From Aureispira sp964445645 (GTDB taxonomy: Bacteria; Bacteroidota; Bacteroidia; Chitinophagales; Saprospiraceae), in the NCBI GenBank assembly GCA_964445645.1, contig CAYULH010000005.1:1-64000 (forward strand): 64,000 nucleotides of DNA, written 5' to 3'. Below, piece by piece: positions 33,700 to 42,818 of the stretch. Each line of letters opens with the position of its first letter. Position 1 is the stretch's first letter. The notes under the pieces are model-generated. The model made no database searches and was not told where the DNA came from. It saw only the letters and a list, made by a program, of their open reading frames with translations. The translations under genes were made by a program, and so were the position numbers.

Positions 33700-35304
33700 A
33701 TGGCATTTAGTGAAACAGAATTAGCAGCTATGCTTCAGCGAGTGGAGCAGATTATTGCTACTGGAAAATTAGGAGAACGCAACTTGGATGACCAAGAGAA
33801 AACTCGAATGGAAAACCTTAAAGGTTGGTTAGATTTAAAGGTACACCCTTATCCAGCCAAGGAATTTAAGGTAACTCACTATGCTACAACAATAAAGGAA
33901 GCGTTTGACGATGAACAACCAGAACTGCTAGATAATGTAGTATTGGCTGGCCGAATCATGATTAAGCGTGGAAAAGGAGCGGCACTATTTGCCGAATTGC
34001 AAGATTCTAGCGGTCGTATACAATTATATATCCGAAGAGATGAAGTGTGCCCCGGAGAGGATAAAGATTTTTATAACAAAGGCATCAAAAAACTCTTAGA
34101 CTTGGGCGATTATGCCGGCATCAAGGGCTATGTATTTAGAACAGGCAAAGGCGAAGTGACGGTTCGTGTTACCGAATTTACCTTGTTGAGCAAAGCCTTG
34201 CGCCCCTTGCCTGTGGTCAAAACCGATGCTGAAGGCAACGTGTATGATGGTTATGACGACCCAGAATTGCGCTATCGCCAGCGTTATGTGGATTTGACTG
34301 TCAATCCGCATGTGCGTGATATTTTTATGAAACGCTCGCAGCTTATCAAAGTAATGCGCCGCTATTTTGATGACAAAGGTTGGATGGAAGTAGAAACGCC
34401 TGTATTGCAGCCTATTCATGGTGGTGCTGCTGCTCGTCCTTTTGAAACCCACCACAATACCTTGGATATGCCTTTGTATTTGCGTATTGCCAATGAATTG
34501 TACCTCAAACGCCTAATTGTAGGCGGTTTTGATGGCGTGTATGAAATTGGCAAAATGTTTCGCAACGAGGGCATGGATCGCACGCACAATCCTGAGTTTA
34601 CCAGCATGGAATTGTACGTAGCGTACAAGGATTATGATTGGATGATGGCTATGGTCGAGGAGTTGTTAGAAGATATTACTCAAGCATTGCACAAGCAAAC
34701 TACGGTGACGGTAGAAGGGCAAGAAATCAACTTTGCAGGCCCTTACGAGCGTTTGAGTATGTTTGATTCTATCCAAAAATACACGGGTATTGATGTATCT
34801 CAAATGGATGAAGCTGCCTTGCGCCAAGTTTGTAAAGATTTGCACATTGAGGTAGATGACTCTATGGGCAAGGGCAAATTGATTGATGAAATTTTTGGTG
34901 AGAAAGTAGAGGCCAATTTAATACAGCCCACTTTTATTACGGATTATCCTATTGAGATGACTCCACTAGCCAAAAAACACCGCAGCAAAGAAGGCTTGGT
35001 AGAGCGTTTTGAGTTGTTTATCATGGGCAAGGAAATTGCCAATGCTTATTCGGAGTTGAACGACCCTATTGATCAGCGTGGCCGCTTAGAGGATCAACTA
35101 TCCTTGGCCGAGCGTGGTGACGACGAGGCCATGGTAGTGGATGAAGATTTCTTGCGTGCCTTGGAGTACGGAATGCCGCCTACTTCGGGTTTGGGAATTG
35201 GAATTGACCGCCTAGTAATGATGATGACCAATAACCATTCTATCCAAGAGGTGCTGTTCTTCCCTCAAATGCGTAAGGAAGAGTTTAGCCCAGTGGCAGA
35301 GTAG
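33700..35304 (+). CDS. lysS: Lysyl-tRNA synthetase, class II
   Basis: The N-terminal OB anticodon-binding domain (about 75-180, LAGRIMIKRGKGAALFAELQDSSGRIQLY) precedes the class II catalytic core. Motif 2 is FRNEGMDRTHNPEFT, followed by SMELYVAYKDY, and motif 3 is GLGIGIDRLVM close to the C-terminus. The 534 residues are slightly longer than the usual 500 because of about 40 extra N-terminal residues. It ends at a strong bidirectional terminator. Confidence 0.95.
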   Translation: MAFSETELAAMLQRVEQIIATGKLGERNLDDQEKTRMENLKGWLDLKVHPYPAKEFKVTHYATTIKEAFDDEQPELLDNVVLAGRIMIKRGKGAALFAELQDSSGRIQLYIRRDEVCPGEDKDFYNKGIKKLLDLGDYAGIKGYVFRTGKGEVTVRVTEFTLLSKALRPLPVVKTDAEGNVYDGYDDPELRYRQRYVDLTVNPHVRDIFMKRSQLIKVMRRYFDDKGWMEVETPVLQPIHGGAAARPFETHHNTLDMPLYLRIANELYLKRLIVGGFDGVYEIGKMFRNEGMDRTHNPEFTSMELYVAYKDYDWMMAMVEELLEDITQALHKQTTVTVEGQEINFAGPYERLSMFDSIQKYTGIDVSQMDEAALRQVCKDLHIEVDDSMGKGKLIDEIFGEKVEANLIQPTFITDYPIEMTPLAKKHRSKEGLVERFELFIMGKEIANAYSELNDPIDQRGRLEDQLSLAERGDDEAMVVDEDFLRALEYGMPPTSGLGIGIDRLVMMMTNNHSIQEVLFFPQMRKEEFSPVAE

Positions 35305-35309
35305 GGGCG

Positions 35310-35354
35310 TTTTTTGTGGTGCGGGCGTATGCTATACGCCCGTACCACAAAAAA
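35310..35354. terminator. Strong bidirectional terminator lysS / OMP
   Basis: A 21-bp stem with a single G-T pair (35310-35330 with 35334-35354) and a 3-nt loop begins with six T and ends with six A, so it works on both strands between convergent genes. It almost abuts both coding regions. Confidence 0.9.
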
Positions 35355-35987
35355 TCAAAAACGAAACAATGCACGAATAGCAATGGTGCGATTGATGGCG
35401 TAGGATATATTTTGGCGCAGTGGTTGTTGGACAATAGTAGCGATAGAACGTGACCAGCGAATGCCAATCCCCCAATTACGCAAAAAGAAAATATTACCAT
35501 CAATAACCATCATGAAGTCATTTTTTAGAAAAGGATCTACATAACCGGGTTCATCGCTCAGTACACGGCCAAATTGGCGAACACGAGCATTGAGCAAACG
35601 GCTGTACGAAAAGCCAGCCCCAATAGCCACGCGCATGTATTCTTTATCGCTGTTGGCATCCTTGGCTTTCCAATCCTTATAATAAAACATAACAGGCACT
35701 TCCACATAATCCAAGTGATAGGTTTTGTCAATGTTTTGAATGTAGCTTCCTTTCTGTGAGAACAAAATTTCAGTCGCCAATTCCATTCTGGGACCAAACA
35801 CAACACCACCACGTGCGCCACCAATGAACCCAACTTTGCTATAAGAACCATCTTCGTCGCCATCAATTTGGGTGAAGGCAGCTCCAGCTATAATCGTAGC
35901 CGTAAAACGCCCTTCCTCCTCCTTGTTTTGAGCCAAAAGCAGTTGTGTACTTATTAGTAAACTTATTAAAACCAGTAAAAATCTCAT
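35355..35987 (-). CDS. Outer-membrane beta-barrel protein (PorT-like)
   Basis: The ATG at 35987 opens a signal peptide (MRFLLVLISLLIS...LLLAQ). The rest alternates hydrophobic and polar residues as in an eight-strand barrel, with strands such as RFTATIIAGAAFTQI, VGFIGGARGGVVFG, LDYVEVPVMFYY and a C-terminal aromatic RALFRF. This matches the outer_membrane_beta-barrel/PorT-like families abundant in Bacteroidota. A start at 36041 would add an unlikely leader and overlap the divergent gene. The specific role is unknown. Confidence 0.75.
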   Translation of the reverse strand: MRFLLVLISLLISTQLLLAQNKEEEGRFTATIIAGAAFTQIDGDEDGSYSKVGFIGGARGGVVFGPRMELATEILFSQKGSYIQNIDKTYHLDYVEVPVMFYYKDWKAKDANSDKEYMRVAIGAGFSYSRLLNARVRQFGRVLSDEPGYVDPFLKNDFMMVIDGNIFFLRNWGIGIRWSRSIATIVQQPLRQNISYAINRTIAIRALFRF

Positions 35988-36033
35988 AAATAAGGGATTG
36001 TAACCGTAAGAAAATAAAAAACAACAGACGACC

Positions 36034-36324
36034 ATGTCCAAAAATAATCTTCGCCCGACAGCAGGGAACTTAAAAAAGTTAGAGCAATTGTTAGAAAACC
36101 TTGGTTATAAAATTATCTACGAAAAAGGCACTTTCCAATCGGGGTATTGCCTCGTTAATGCACGCAAAATGATTGTGATGAATAAATTCTACAAGACCGA
36201 TATGCGTGTTAGTAACTTGCTCAAAATTCTAGCCGAATTGCAACCAAAACCCGAACAATTGGCCGAAGAACAACAAGCGTTTTTGGCTTCTTTGCCCCTT
36301 AACGAGCAGCACGTCGGCGACTAA
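36034..36324 (+). CDS. Conserved small hypothetical protein
   Basis: The 96-residue cytosolic protein has the core LRPTAGNLKKLEQLLENLGYKIIYEKGTFQSGYC and KMIVMNKFYKTD. I believe this core recurs in Bacteroidota genomes without an assigned function. It starts 46 nt from the divergent OMP gene. Its 3' end overlaps the convergent proline dehydrogenase gene by 26 nt. No catalytic signature is evident. Confidence 0.7.
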   Translation: MSKNNLRPTAGNLKKLEQLLENLGYKIIYEKGTFQSGYCLVNARKMIVMNKFYKTDMRVSNLLKILAELQPKPEQLAEEQQAFLASLPLNEQHVGD

Positions 36325-37468
36325 TTTCCTGCTTGAGCAGCCCCAATTCTCGGCTCACTTCACCATTCACAGCCGAATTTTCTTGAGCACGGCGAATGAG
36401 ATAAGGAATAACATCGCCCACAGGGCCATAAGGCACATATTTGGAGACATTATAGCCTGCTTTGGCCAAATTGAAGGTCAAATTATCACTCATGCCATAC
36501 AATTGAGAAAAGGTAAGATGTGGATGCTCTTTTGGAATGTTGTATTTTTCCATGAGTTGCAATTGATAGCGGGTGCTGTATTCATTGTGCGAACCCACAC
36601 AAGAGGCAATGCGCTCGTAGTTTTCTACACAAAACTCCACGGCGGCATTATAATCTATATCGGTGGCTTCCTTATTGGGCTGAATAGGAGAGGGATAGCC
36701 CATTTTTTTGGCGCGTTCTCGCTCTTTTTCCATATAAGCCCCACGCACCAATTTGGCCCCTAGAATAAATCCTTTGTCTTGGGCACGTTGGTACGATTCC
36801 TTCAAAAACTCTAAGCGATCGTGGCGGTAAAGTTGGTAGGTATTATAAACCGTAATTCTTTCAGAATTATAACGCTCCATCATCGTCAAGGTCATTTCAT
36901 CAATCGGATTTTGAATCCAAGATTCCTCCCCATCAATAAACAAAGCTACTTCGTTCTCATAGGCAATTCGGCACAAATTATCGAGGCGTTTGAAGGCACG
37001 ATGCTCGGCGTTTTTTTCTTGTTGTGTCAGCGGCTTACCTTCGTTTATTTTGGCTAATAAATCAAAGCTCATTAAGCCCGTGATTTTACCCGTTACAATA
37101 GGCACACTATCTTGCTTGCTTGCAAATTTGATAGATTTGGTTAGTTCCTTGACGGTAACATCAAAAGAAGCTTCATCGTGCTTGCCCTCTGCCCCATAAT
37201 CCAATACCGTATCTACGCCATATTTCTCTAGTTCGTAAATACTTTTGCGGCATTCATCCAAGGTAGCCCCTCCACAAAACTGCTGAAAAATGGTGCGTTT
37301 AATCATGCCCTTGATGGGCAAACGCATTTTTAGGGCTATTAGAGTGGCATTACTACCTATATCTACCAACATATTATTACTCATCATTTTGAACAACAAA
37401 GCAGTAGCCTTCAATTGCCGATCGGTTTTGTGCTGAAAAGCAACCTCGGTATTGGTAAAATCTATCAT
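36299..37468 (-). CDS. Proline dehydrogenase
   Basis: This stand-alone FAD enzyme oxidises proline to pyrroline-5-carboxylate. The 389 residues form the PRODH barrel, with FIDGEESW near 196-203, YNTYQLYRHDRLEFL, the flavin-contact KLVRGAYMEKERERA and SHNEYS near 300. The C-terminal Y-x-x-R-R motif is seen as YLIRRAQEN. It lacks the fused P5C dehydrogenase of PutA, as is usual in Bacteroidota. The ATG at 37468 (MIDFTNTEVAF) is chosen over 37486. It is the last gene of an operon-like set with aroE and the DUF368 gene, 27 nt behind aroE. Confidence 0.9.
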   Translation of the reverse strand: MIDFTNTEVAFQHKTDRQLKATALLFKMMSNNMLVDIGSNATLIALKMRLPIKGMIKRTIFQQFCGGATLDECRKSIYELEKYGVDTVLDYGAEGKHDEASFDVTVKELTKSIKFASKQDSVPIVTGKITGLMSFDLLAKINEGKPLTQQEKNAEHRAFKRLDNLCRIAYENEVALFIDGEESWIQNPIDEMTLTMMERYNSERITVYNTYQLYRHDRLEFLKESYQRAQDKGFILGAKLVRGAYMEKERERAKKMGYPSPIQPNKEATDIDYNAAVEFCVENYERIASCVGSHNEYSTRYQLQLMEKYNIPKEHPHLTFSQLYGMSDNLTFNLAKAGYNVSKYVPYGPVGDVIPYLIRRAQENSAVNGEVSRELGLLKQEISRRRAAR

Positions 37469-37495
37469 AGCTGAATTTCTTAACAATTACAAAAA

Positions 37496-38236
37496 TTAAC
37501 GCCCCGTCCAAATCGACCAAGCAGCTTCTGCCTGCCCCTCCAACATGGGCAAGCCATTGAGTACAGCAGCCCCCTGTGCTCGACCACGCTTCAAAAATAA
37601 GGTTTCGGCAGGATTATAAATCAAATCCATCAAAAAATGTTGTGCGCCAAGTGCCGTATAAGGCAAATTGGGGGCTTCATGGATGTTTGGATGCTGCCCT
37701 ACAGGACTTGTATTGATAATAAGGCGGTATTCCTCTAGTATTTTTGTGGTAATTTGGGCGTACAACAAACGCTGCACACCCTCTTTCCTAGACACATAAC
37801 GATAAGAAAGGTTCAATTGCTCCAAGACATAAGCCACCGCTTTGGCCGCTCCGCCTGTTCCCAATATTAATGCTTGTAAGTTTTGATAATTGGGCGGCAA
37901 CAAAGTCAATAACGATTCCCGAAATCCCAGCACATCGGTATTGTGTCCAATCAAACGCCCCGCCTCAAATGCAATGGTATTGACCGCTCCCACCGCCTGC
38001 GCCCCTGCCGACAATTCATCCAAGTACGGAATGACTTGCTCCTTGTACGGAATGGTCACATTCAGGCCGCCCCAATTGGGCTTGGAGGCCACCAAGGCTG
38101 GAAAATCCTCGATTTGTGCCAAGGGGAACAAATCATATTGGGCATTGCTGATGCCTTCTCGCTCAAATTTTTTGGCAAAGTAGCTGGGCGAGAAGGAGTG
38201 TTGTATGGATTTGCCGATTAGGCCGTATTGCTGCAT
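37496..38236 (-). CDS. aroE: Shikimate dehydrogenase
   Basis: AroE reduces dehydroshikimate to shikimate with NADPH in aromatic amino-acid synthesis. The substrate domain opens with YGLIGKSIQHSFSP, and the catalytic pair is K65 (NVTIPYKE) and D101 (GHNTDVLGF). The nucleotide loop is GTGGAAKA (127-134). The 246 residues are at the short end of the family. It starts 12 nt after the DUF368 gene and is very likely co-transcribed with it. Confidence 0.94.
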   Translation of the reverse strand: MQQYGLIGKSIQHSFSPSYFAKKFEREGISNAQYDLFPLAQIEDFPALVASKPNWGGLNVTIPYKEQVIPYLDELSAGAQAVGAVNTIAFEAGRLIGHNTDVLGFRESLLTLLPPNYQNLQALILGTGGAAKAVAYVLEQLNLSYRYVSRKEGVQRLLYAQITTKILEEYRLIINTSPVGQHPNIHEAPNLPYTALGAQHFLMDLIYNPAETLFLKRGRAQGAAVLNGLPMLEGQAEAAWSIWTGR

Positions 38237-38248
38237 GGTTTATTATTT

Positions 38249-39214
38249 TTAATCGTCCAACAAAGCCTCTTCCTCCACTTGCTCCCCAAGGCGTTCCAAC
38301 AGAAAAACCGCCACAAAACCCACCACACACAAGCCTATACAGAGCAGCAAATAGGGCGGATGCTCCACGTAGTCACTCGGCAAAACATTCTCATACAAAT
38401 AAGGCACCGTCTCGCCATGAGAATTGACACGAGTGGCCGTAACATTTTGCCAAGGCCATACTTTTTTGATAGAGCCGAGCATAAAGCCCGATAACACAGC
38501 CAAGGTCAAGTTTTCATAATTCTTGAAGGTCCAAGAAAGCAAATGTGAGAACAAGAGCAATCCAATCACACAGCCGGCCATAAATACCAGCAGAAACGGA
38601 ATATTGCGATCATTGGCCGCCGCCAACACATGCCGATACATGCCCATTAGCAACAAAATAAAACTCCCCGATATACCCGGCAAAATCATGGCCGAAATAG
38701 CAATGCAACCCGCCAAAAAGACCATCCAATACTCATTGGGGGCTTCTCCCGGTGCCAATACCGTGATGGTATAAGCCACCGCAGCCCCAACCACCAAGCC
38801 CAGCACAGCCGGCAGGTTCCAGCGGTCGACTTGCCGAATAATATAAATGCTGGAAGCAATAATCAACCCAAAGAAAAAGGCCCACAACAACTGTGGATAA
38901 TTGGTAAAACACCATTCAATGCCTTTGGCCAAACTAAACAAACTAATAAGAATGCCGATAAACAGGGAAAGCAAAAAACTGCCATCTACATGTTCCCACG
39001 CTGCTTTAAATCCTTTTTGGAACAACAAGCGGAGGGCGGAGACGTTTACAGATTTGATGGCCGCCAACAAACGGGCATAAATGCCTGTTATAAAAGCGAC
39101 CGTTCCGCCCGAAACACCCGGAACAACATCGGCTGCGCCCATGCCCATGCCTTTAAAAAAAGTGAGCAAATAAGTTTTGGAAGTATCTTTTTTGGCAGCG
39201 GGTTGATTTGGCAT
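38249..39214 (-). CDS. DUF368 polyprenyl-phosphate transporter
   Basis: The 321-residue integral membrane protein has about eight or nine helices and two related signature motifs, VVPGVSGGT (30-38) and ILPGISGSF (177-185). These are the inverted-repeat re-entrant motifs of DUF368. Members of this family (PopT) were recently shown to recycle undecaprenyl phosphate across the membrane for cell-wall synthesis. It heads an operon-like row with aroE and proline dehydrogenase. DUF368-aroE linkage is common in Bacteroidota. Confidence 0.88.
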   Translation of the reverse strand: MPNQPAAKKDTSKTYLLTFFKGMGMGAADVVPGVSGGTVAFITGIYARLLAAIKSVNVSALRLLFQKGFKAAWEHVDGSFLLSLFIGILISLFSLAKGIEWCFTNYPQLLWAFFFGLIIASSIYIIRQVDRWNLPAVLGLVVGAAVAYTITVLAPGEAPNEYWMVFLAGCIAISAMILPGISGSFILLLMGMYRHVLAAANDRNIPFLLVFMAGCVIGLLLFSHLLSWTFKNYENLTLAVLSGFMLGSIKKVWPWQNVTATRVNSHGETVPYLYENVLPSDYVEHPPYLLLCIGLCVVGFVAVFLLERLGEQVEEEALLDD

Positions 39215-39738
39215 AAATAGCGTTTTGTTATACTAAATAATAGATAGATTTATTTGCAGCCGAAATAATGGAACACAAATAGCACTCAAAGGTAAGCAAT
39301 CCGTTGTTGTTGGTCTAGTAAGGTCAATGAAATTTTTGCTTGGTACAATTTTGTGGTGGATAAGGTTATAAAAGGTCTAAGAATTGCCTTATTTTCAAGC
39401 CTTATTGATTCTCAGAACAACAATTTTTTGTCCCAAATTATTTACCTTACTTCGCTGGAAATCGTATCTAATTGATTATCAATTTATTACAGAAAAACAA
39501 GTAAAATCATAAAAGACTGATAATCAATTAGATACAAGATAGTTTTTTAGCTTTTTTGTACTCGCAAAGCGATCTGACTTCCTTTGTACAGTGTACAAAG
39601 GAATCAGTAAAGTAAAAAACCGAACCGTAGGTGAGCTCACGATCGAAGCGAGCTAATCCACGAAGTATTAATTTAAATATCCTTACAAAACCTTTTTAGA
39701 AAAGGTTATCCAATAAGGAGCATGACAATCTTTTACAC
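39215..39738. other. Gene-free divergent spacer with repeat element
   Basis: Between the divergent DUF368 and amidase genes, 524 nt hold no gene. The main content is the structured element at 39448-39667. The remaining left part (39215-39447) shows nothing I can name. Confidence 0.5.
39448..39667 (+). repeat. Structured intergenic element, copy 2
   Basis: The 220-nt element opens with TACTTCGCTGGA and closes with TCCACGAAGTA. The inner arms (39464-39481 with 39518-39535) are a perfect 18-bp inverted repeat. Relative to copy 1 it carries about 60 extra nt with a second hairpin (39574-39590 with 39591-39607, one bulge) and a small TCGC/GCGA stem. The shared right part again has AAAAAACCGAAC, GTGAGCTCA and CTAATCCAC. 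The outer stem differs from copy 1 by matched changes on both sides (TTTG/CAAA here TTCG/CGAA), so pairing is conserved. It ends 71 nt before the amidase start. Confidence 0.78.
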
Positions 39739-40911
39739 ATGAACTTTTGGCATCTGGCTCTTTTAGCAGCTTCCCTTTTTACGACCACACTACTTTCTGC
39801 ACAGAGCAAACCCGTTTATATCAAAACAGTTGCCCAACAAGGAGATGGGGTGTATGTAATGCTGAGTCGTTATAGAATAGATAAGAATTCATGTGCCTTG
39901 GCGCAGTTTTATAAAATCAATGGCCTAAAAACAAATGCCGTGATTCAATTGGGCAAAACCTACAAATTGCCCATTCGCCAATACAAATACAACCAAAAAT
40001 CTATTCGCTCTACGGCCAATATCAAGGATTGGCAAACCGCCAAACAAATAGAACGTTACAATGATTTGATGGTAGAGTTGGGCCTAAAAAGCAGCGATTT
40101 TAGGAGAGGCACTTGCGAATTGTGGGTGCCGCATGATTTGAAATATTGCCCCAAGGATGTTAGCCGATTTGTGCCCACCAATCGAAATTTTCCGATTTTT
40201 GGAAAAAAATACGCCAATGTGCCGCTCAAGGACAAAACCTTGGCAGGAGCGGTATATTACATTGTATCAGGGCATGGAGGGCCTGACCCAGGGGCAATGG
40301 CCAAGTACAATGGCAAATATTTGTGTGAGGATGAATATGCCTATGATGTTTCTTTGCGTCTGGCGCGCAATTTAATAGAACACGGTGCTATTGTGTATTT
40401 AATTGTTAGGGATAAGAATGATGGTATTAGAAATACAGAATACCTAAAAGCAGACATGGACGAGCGTTGTTGGCCCAATGATGTGATTCCCGTCTCCCAA
40501 AAGCCCCGTTTGTACCAGCGTTCGGATATTGTGAATGAATTGTATGAGAAAAATAGAGCCAGAGGTATCACTTATCAGCGTTTGGTCGAAATTCATGTCG
40601 ATTCTAGGGTCAAATCCAAGCGCATTGATTTGTTCTTTTATCACCATCCCACCAGCAATTCAGGCAAAAAATTTGCCGACAAATTGCACCAGACCATGAA
40701 GAAGAAGTATGCCATCAACCGAAAGTCGGGCGAATATCATGGCGTGGTTACTGCTAGAGATTTGCATACGCTGCGAGAGGTAAAACCTTTGTCGGTTTTT
40801 ATAGAAATTGGCAATATTCAGAATCCCAATGACCAAAAACGCATTTTGTATCCTAGCAATCGCCAAGCACTGGCCGATTGGTTGGAGGAAGGATTGATGA
40901 AGGATTATTAG
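39739..40911 (+). CDS. N-acetylmuramoyl-L-alanine amidase (Amidase_3)
   Basis: A signal peptide (ending LLSAQ) leads to a LysM-like region (about 27-80: GDGVYVMLSRY...FYKINGL...LGKTYKLPI) that may bind peptidoglycan. The zinc amidase domain (about 170-388) has H179 (SGHGGPDPGA), E199 and H286 (EIHVDS) as metal ligands and E356 (FIEIGNI) as the catalytic glutamate. Family members usually read DPGHGG; here the two preceding residues are VS, so the loop is slightly unusual. It cleaves the amide between muramic acid and the stem peptide, for example at cell separation. Confidence 0.9.
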   Translation: MNFWHLALLAASLFTTTLLSAQSKPVYIKTVAQQGDGVYVMLSRYRIDKNSCALAQFYKINGLKTNAVIQLGKTYKLPIRQYKYNQKSIRSTANIKDWQTAKQIERYNDLMVELGLKSSDFRRGTCELWVPHDLKYCPKDVSRFVPTNRNFPIFGKKYANVPLKDKTLAGAVYYIVSGHGGPDPGAMAKYNGKYLCEDEYAYDVSLRLARNLIEHGAIVYLIVRDKNDGIRNTEYLKADMDERCWPNDVIPVSQKPRLYQRSDIVNELYEKNRARGITYQRLVEIHVDSRVKSKRIDLFFYHHPTSNSGKKFADKLHQTMKKKYAINRKSGEYHGVVTARDLHTLREVKPLSVFIEIGNIQNPNDQKRILYPSNRQALADWLEEGLMKDY

Positions 40912-40934
40912 AGTAATAATCTCAGCATTTGGGT

Positions 40935-41501
40935 TTAGAAGGGCGTTTCGACCATATTTTTTTGTTCCATCGTACCCGTCATTTTGTACATTTCCCACTC
41001 CGTAAAATCCAAGTTGGACTTGAACCCAACACCATTGATGACTTGAGTAGGGGTGGTTATGCGTACTTTTTTGGTAGAATGAATGGTTTTTTCGGTTTTG
41101 TTCCAAACCAATTCTTCGGTTTCTAACAATTCATTGCGCTTGTTCCAAATCTTGACCTCATCGCTCAAATAAACCTTTTGCTCTTTTTGAAACTGCTCGG
41201 CATAATTAGCAACCATCTTGCTCGTCTGCTGCTGGTGCTCGTTAAAAAAATCAGCATCAATCCCATCTGGAAACACCTGCTTGGGTGTATCTCGGGCGAT
41301 ATAACGCAAAAGCGTAGGAGCATGGATGGCAACCCGTACCACCGCAGAATCACTGTAGAGCAATTCAACCCCTTCCGCTCGTTCTATACCTACTTCATCT
41401 TCGAGCTGAATATCTTCCAAGTCTTTTAGTTCGCCACTATCACAAGCAAACAAGAACAAAAAAACAATACCTATTGATGAACAGACGGCAGTAATACGCA
41501 T
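40935..41501 (-). CDS. lptC: LPS export lipoprotein LptC
   Basis: The lipoprotein signal has lipobox LFAC (C20), in place of the transmembrane anchor of proteobacterial LptC. The beta-jellyroll core shows VELLYSDSAVVRVAIHAP, a proline-rich FPDGIDADFF, NKRNELLETEELVWNKTEKTI and a GVGFKSNLDFTEW strand. LptC passes LPS from the LptBFG transporter to LptA. It converges on the amidase with 23 nt between. No other lpt gene is close. Confidence 0.85.
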   Translation of the reverse strand: MRITAVCSSIGIVFLFLFACDSGELKDLEDIQLEDEVGIERAEGVELLYSDSAVVRVAIHAPTLLRYIARDTPKQVFPDGIDADFFNEHQQQTSKMVANYAEQFQKEQKVYLSDEVKIWNKRNELLETEELVWNKTEKTIHSTKKVRITTPTQVINGVGFKSNLDFTEWEMYKMTGTMEQKNMVETPF

Positions 41502-41854
41502 AGTTTAGAAAAGTAAATTAGTGAATAAAATCCGTGCAAAATGACCTGTTAACAAATAAAAAAATAGTCCTAATAAATAACGTTTGCAAATTTGGAAATA
41601 CAGCGATTTAACATTAAGTTTATCAAGAATTAACCAACAATTTTTAACGAAACTCGTAAAAATTATGGAACAACAATGTGTAAAACTCAAGATACCTTTT
41701 ATCAACACCAAACACCCAAAATAGGTGAATTGAAATATTTTATCACTTTGTTGATTTTTTACTACTATGAAATGGTTAAAGCAACCTTTACTATCCTTTT
41801 TTTAGTAGAAAACAGGCAATAACCATTATTTACTTCACACACAAAAAGTAGCCT
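41502..41854. other. Gene-free divergent spacer lptC / raiA
   Basis: The 353-nt AT-rich spacer contains no convincing gene. I found no clear TAnnTTTG promoter in either direction. Confidence 0.4.
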
Positions 41855-42148
41855 ATGGAAATTCGTAAGCAAGCTGTTAATTTTGATGCTGATGCTAAAT
41901 TATTAGATTTTATTGATAAGAAGTTAGGAAAACTAGAAACCTTTTACGATAAAATAGTTAGTACCGATGTTTTTCTCAAGCTCGAAAAAACAGGACAGGT
42001 GCAGGATAAGATTGCGGAAATCAAGGTTAATGTACCGGGATCTACCTTAATAGTGAAAGAAACAAGCAAAACCTTTGAAGAATCGGTTGATTTAGGTGCG
42101 GCTGCATTGCGCCGTCAACTCATCAAATACAAGGAGCAGAAAAAATAA
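41855..42148 (+). CDS. raiA: Ribosome hibernation factor RaiA/HPF
   Basis: The 97-residue protein matches the short HPF/YfiA fold: MEIRKQAVNFDADAKLLDFIDKKLGKLETFYDKIV, the strand region VFLKLEKTG and a basic LRRQLIKYKEQKK end. It binds the small ribosomal subunit in stationary phase and blocks mRNA and tRNA sites. The long C-terminal dimerisation domain of long HPF is absent. It precedes the tRNA/tuf block, as in other Bacteroidota, but xerC, the usual neighbour, is not here. Confidence 0.9.
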   Translation: MEIRKQAVNFDADAKLLDFIDKKLGKLETFYDKIVSTDVFLKLEKTGQVQDKIAEIKVNVPGSTLIVKETSKTFEESVDLGAAALRRQLIKYKEQKK

Positions 42149-42181
42149 TCGAAAAAAAAGCGTTTTTTTTTTGAAAAAGTT

Positions 42182-42210
42182 TTGTGAAAAGAAAAAAGGT
42201 GGTATATTTG
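42182..42210 (+). promoter_or_regulatory. Strong promoter of the tRNA-tuf operon
   Basis: TTG (42182-42184), an 18-nt spacer and TATATTTG (42203-42210) match the Bacteroidota sigma-A consensus exactly. It lies 63 nt before tRNA-Thr, with A/T-rich sequence upstream that could act as an UP element. Confidence 0.8.
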
Positions 42211-42273
42211 CATTCGCTTAGATGGAACAACAACTTGTAAGCAATTTGAAAAAACAGTGTATTACCTTTTTAA

Positions 42274-42350
42274 GCCGATATAGCTCAGCTGGCTAGAGCA
42301 GCTGATTTGTAATCAGCAGGTCGTGGGTTCGAGTCCCTCTATCGGCTCCA
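42274..42350 (+). tRNA. tRNA-Thr (TGT)
   Basis: The cloverleaf has acceptor stem GCCGATA/TATCGGC, anticodon stem GCTGA/TCAGC and loop TTTGTAA, giving anticodon TGT. The TTCGAGT T-loop is normal and CCA is encoded (42348-42350). Confidence 0.96.
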
Positions 42351-42416
42351 AATAGGAAAATTAACGCGAAAGGAAAATACATTCATCAATAACACTATAT
42401 TAAGTATTATTGAGAA

Positions 42417-42502
42417 GGGGGTGCGCCGGAGTTGGAGAGCCGGGCCAGACTGTAAATCTGGTGTCTATGACTGAGTAGGTTCGAGTCCTACCACCCCCAC
42501 CA
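42417..42502 (+). tRNA. tRNA-Tyr (GTA)
   Basis: The acceptor stem is GGGGGTG/CACCCCC and the anticodon loop CTGTAAA gives GTA. A long variable arm, as expected for tRNA-Tyr, follows. T-stem GTAGG/CCTAC; CCA is encoded. Confidence 0.95.
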
Positions 42503-42516
42503 AAGTTCGCTTAATT

Positions 42517-42589
42517 GCGGGAGTAGCTCAGTTGGTAGAGCATTAGCCTTCCAAGCTAACGGTCGCGGGTTCGAGTCTCGTCTCCCGCT
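42517..42589 (+). tRNA. tRNA-Gly (TCC)
   Basis: Acceptor stem GCGGGAG/CTCCCGC, anticodon stem TTAGC/GCTAA and loop CTTCCAA give anticodon TCC. CCA is not encoded. Confidence 0.96.
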
Positions 42590-42666
42590 CAAATATTAAA
42601 CGATAAGAAGGGAATGGTTCATTCCCTTTATTTGTTTATAAGAATTATTAATTTTTTGACAATTTT

Positions 42667-42741
42667 GCCAACGTAGCTCAGGGGTAGAGCACCACCTTGG
42701 TAAGGTGGGGGTCGGCAGTTCAATTCTGCTCGTTGGCTCCA
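42667..42741 (+). tRNA. tRNA-Thr (GGT)
   Basis: Acceptor stem GCCAACG/CGTTGGC, anticodon stem CCACC/GGTGG and loop TTGGTAA give anticodon GGT. CCA is encoded (42739-42741). tuf begins 78 nt downstream. Confidence 0.95.
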
Positions 42742-42818
42742 ATGAACTTGACAGAAAAGTAGTATTTCTATTTTACCAAAAAATATTTTACAACCATTTT
42801 AATTTATCTAGACTAACC

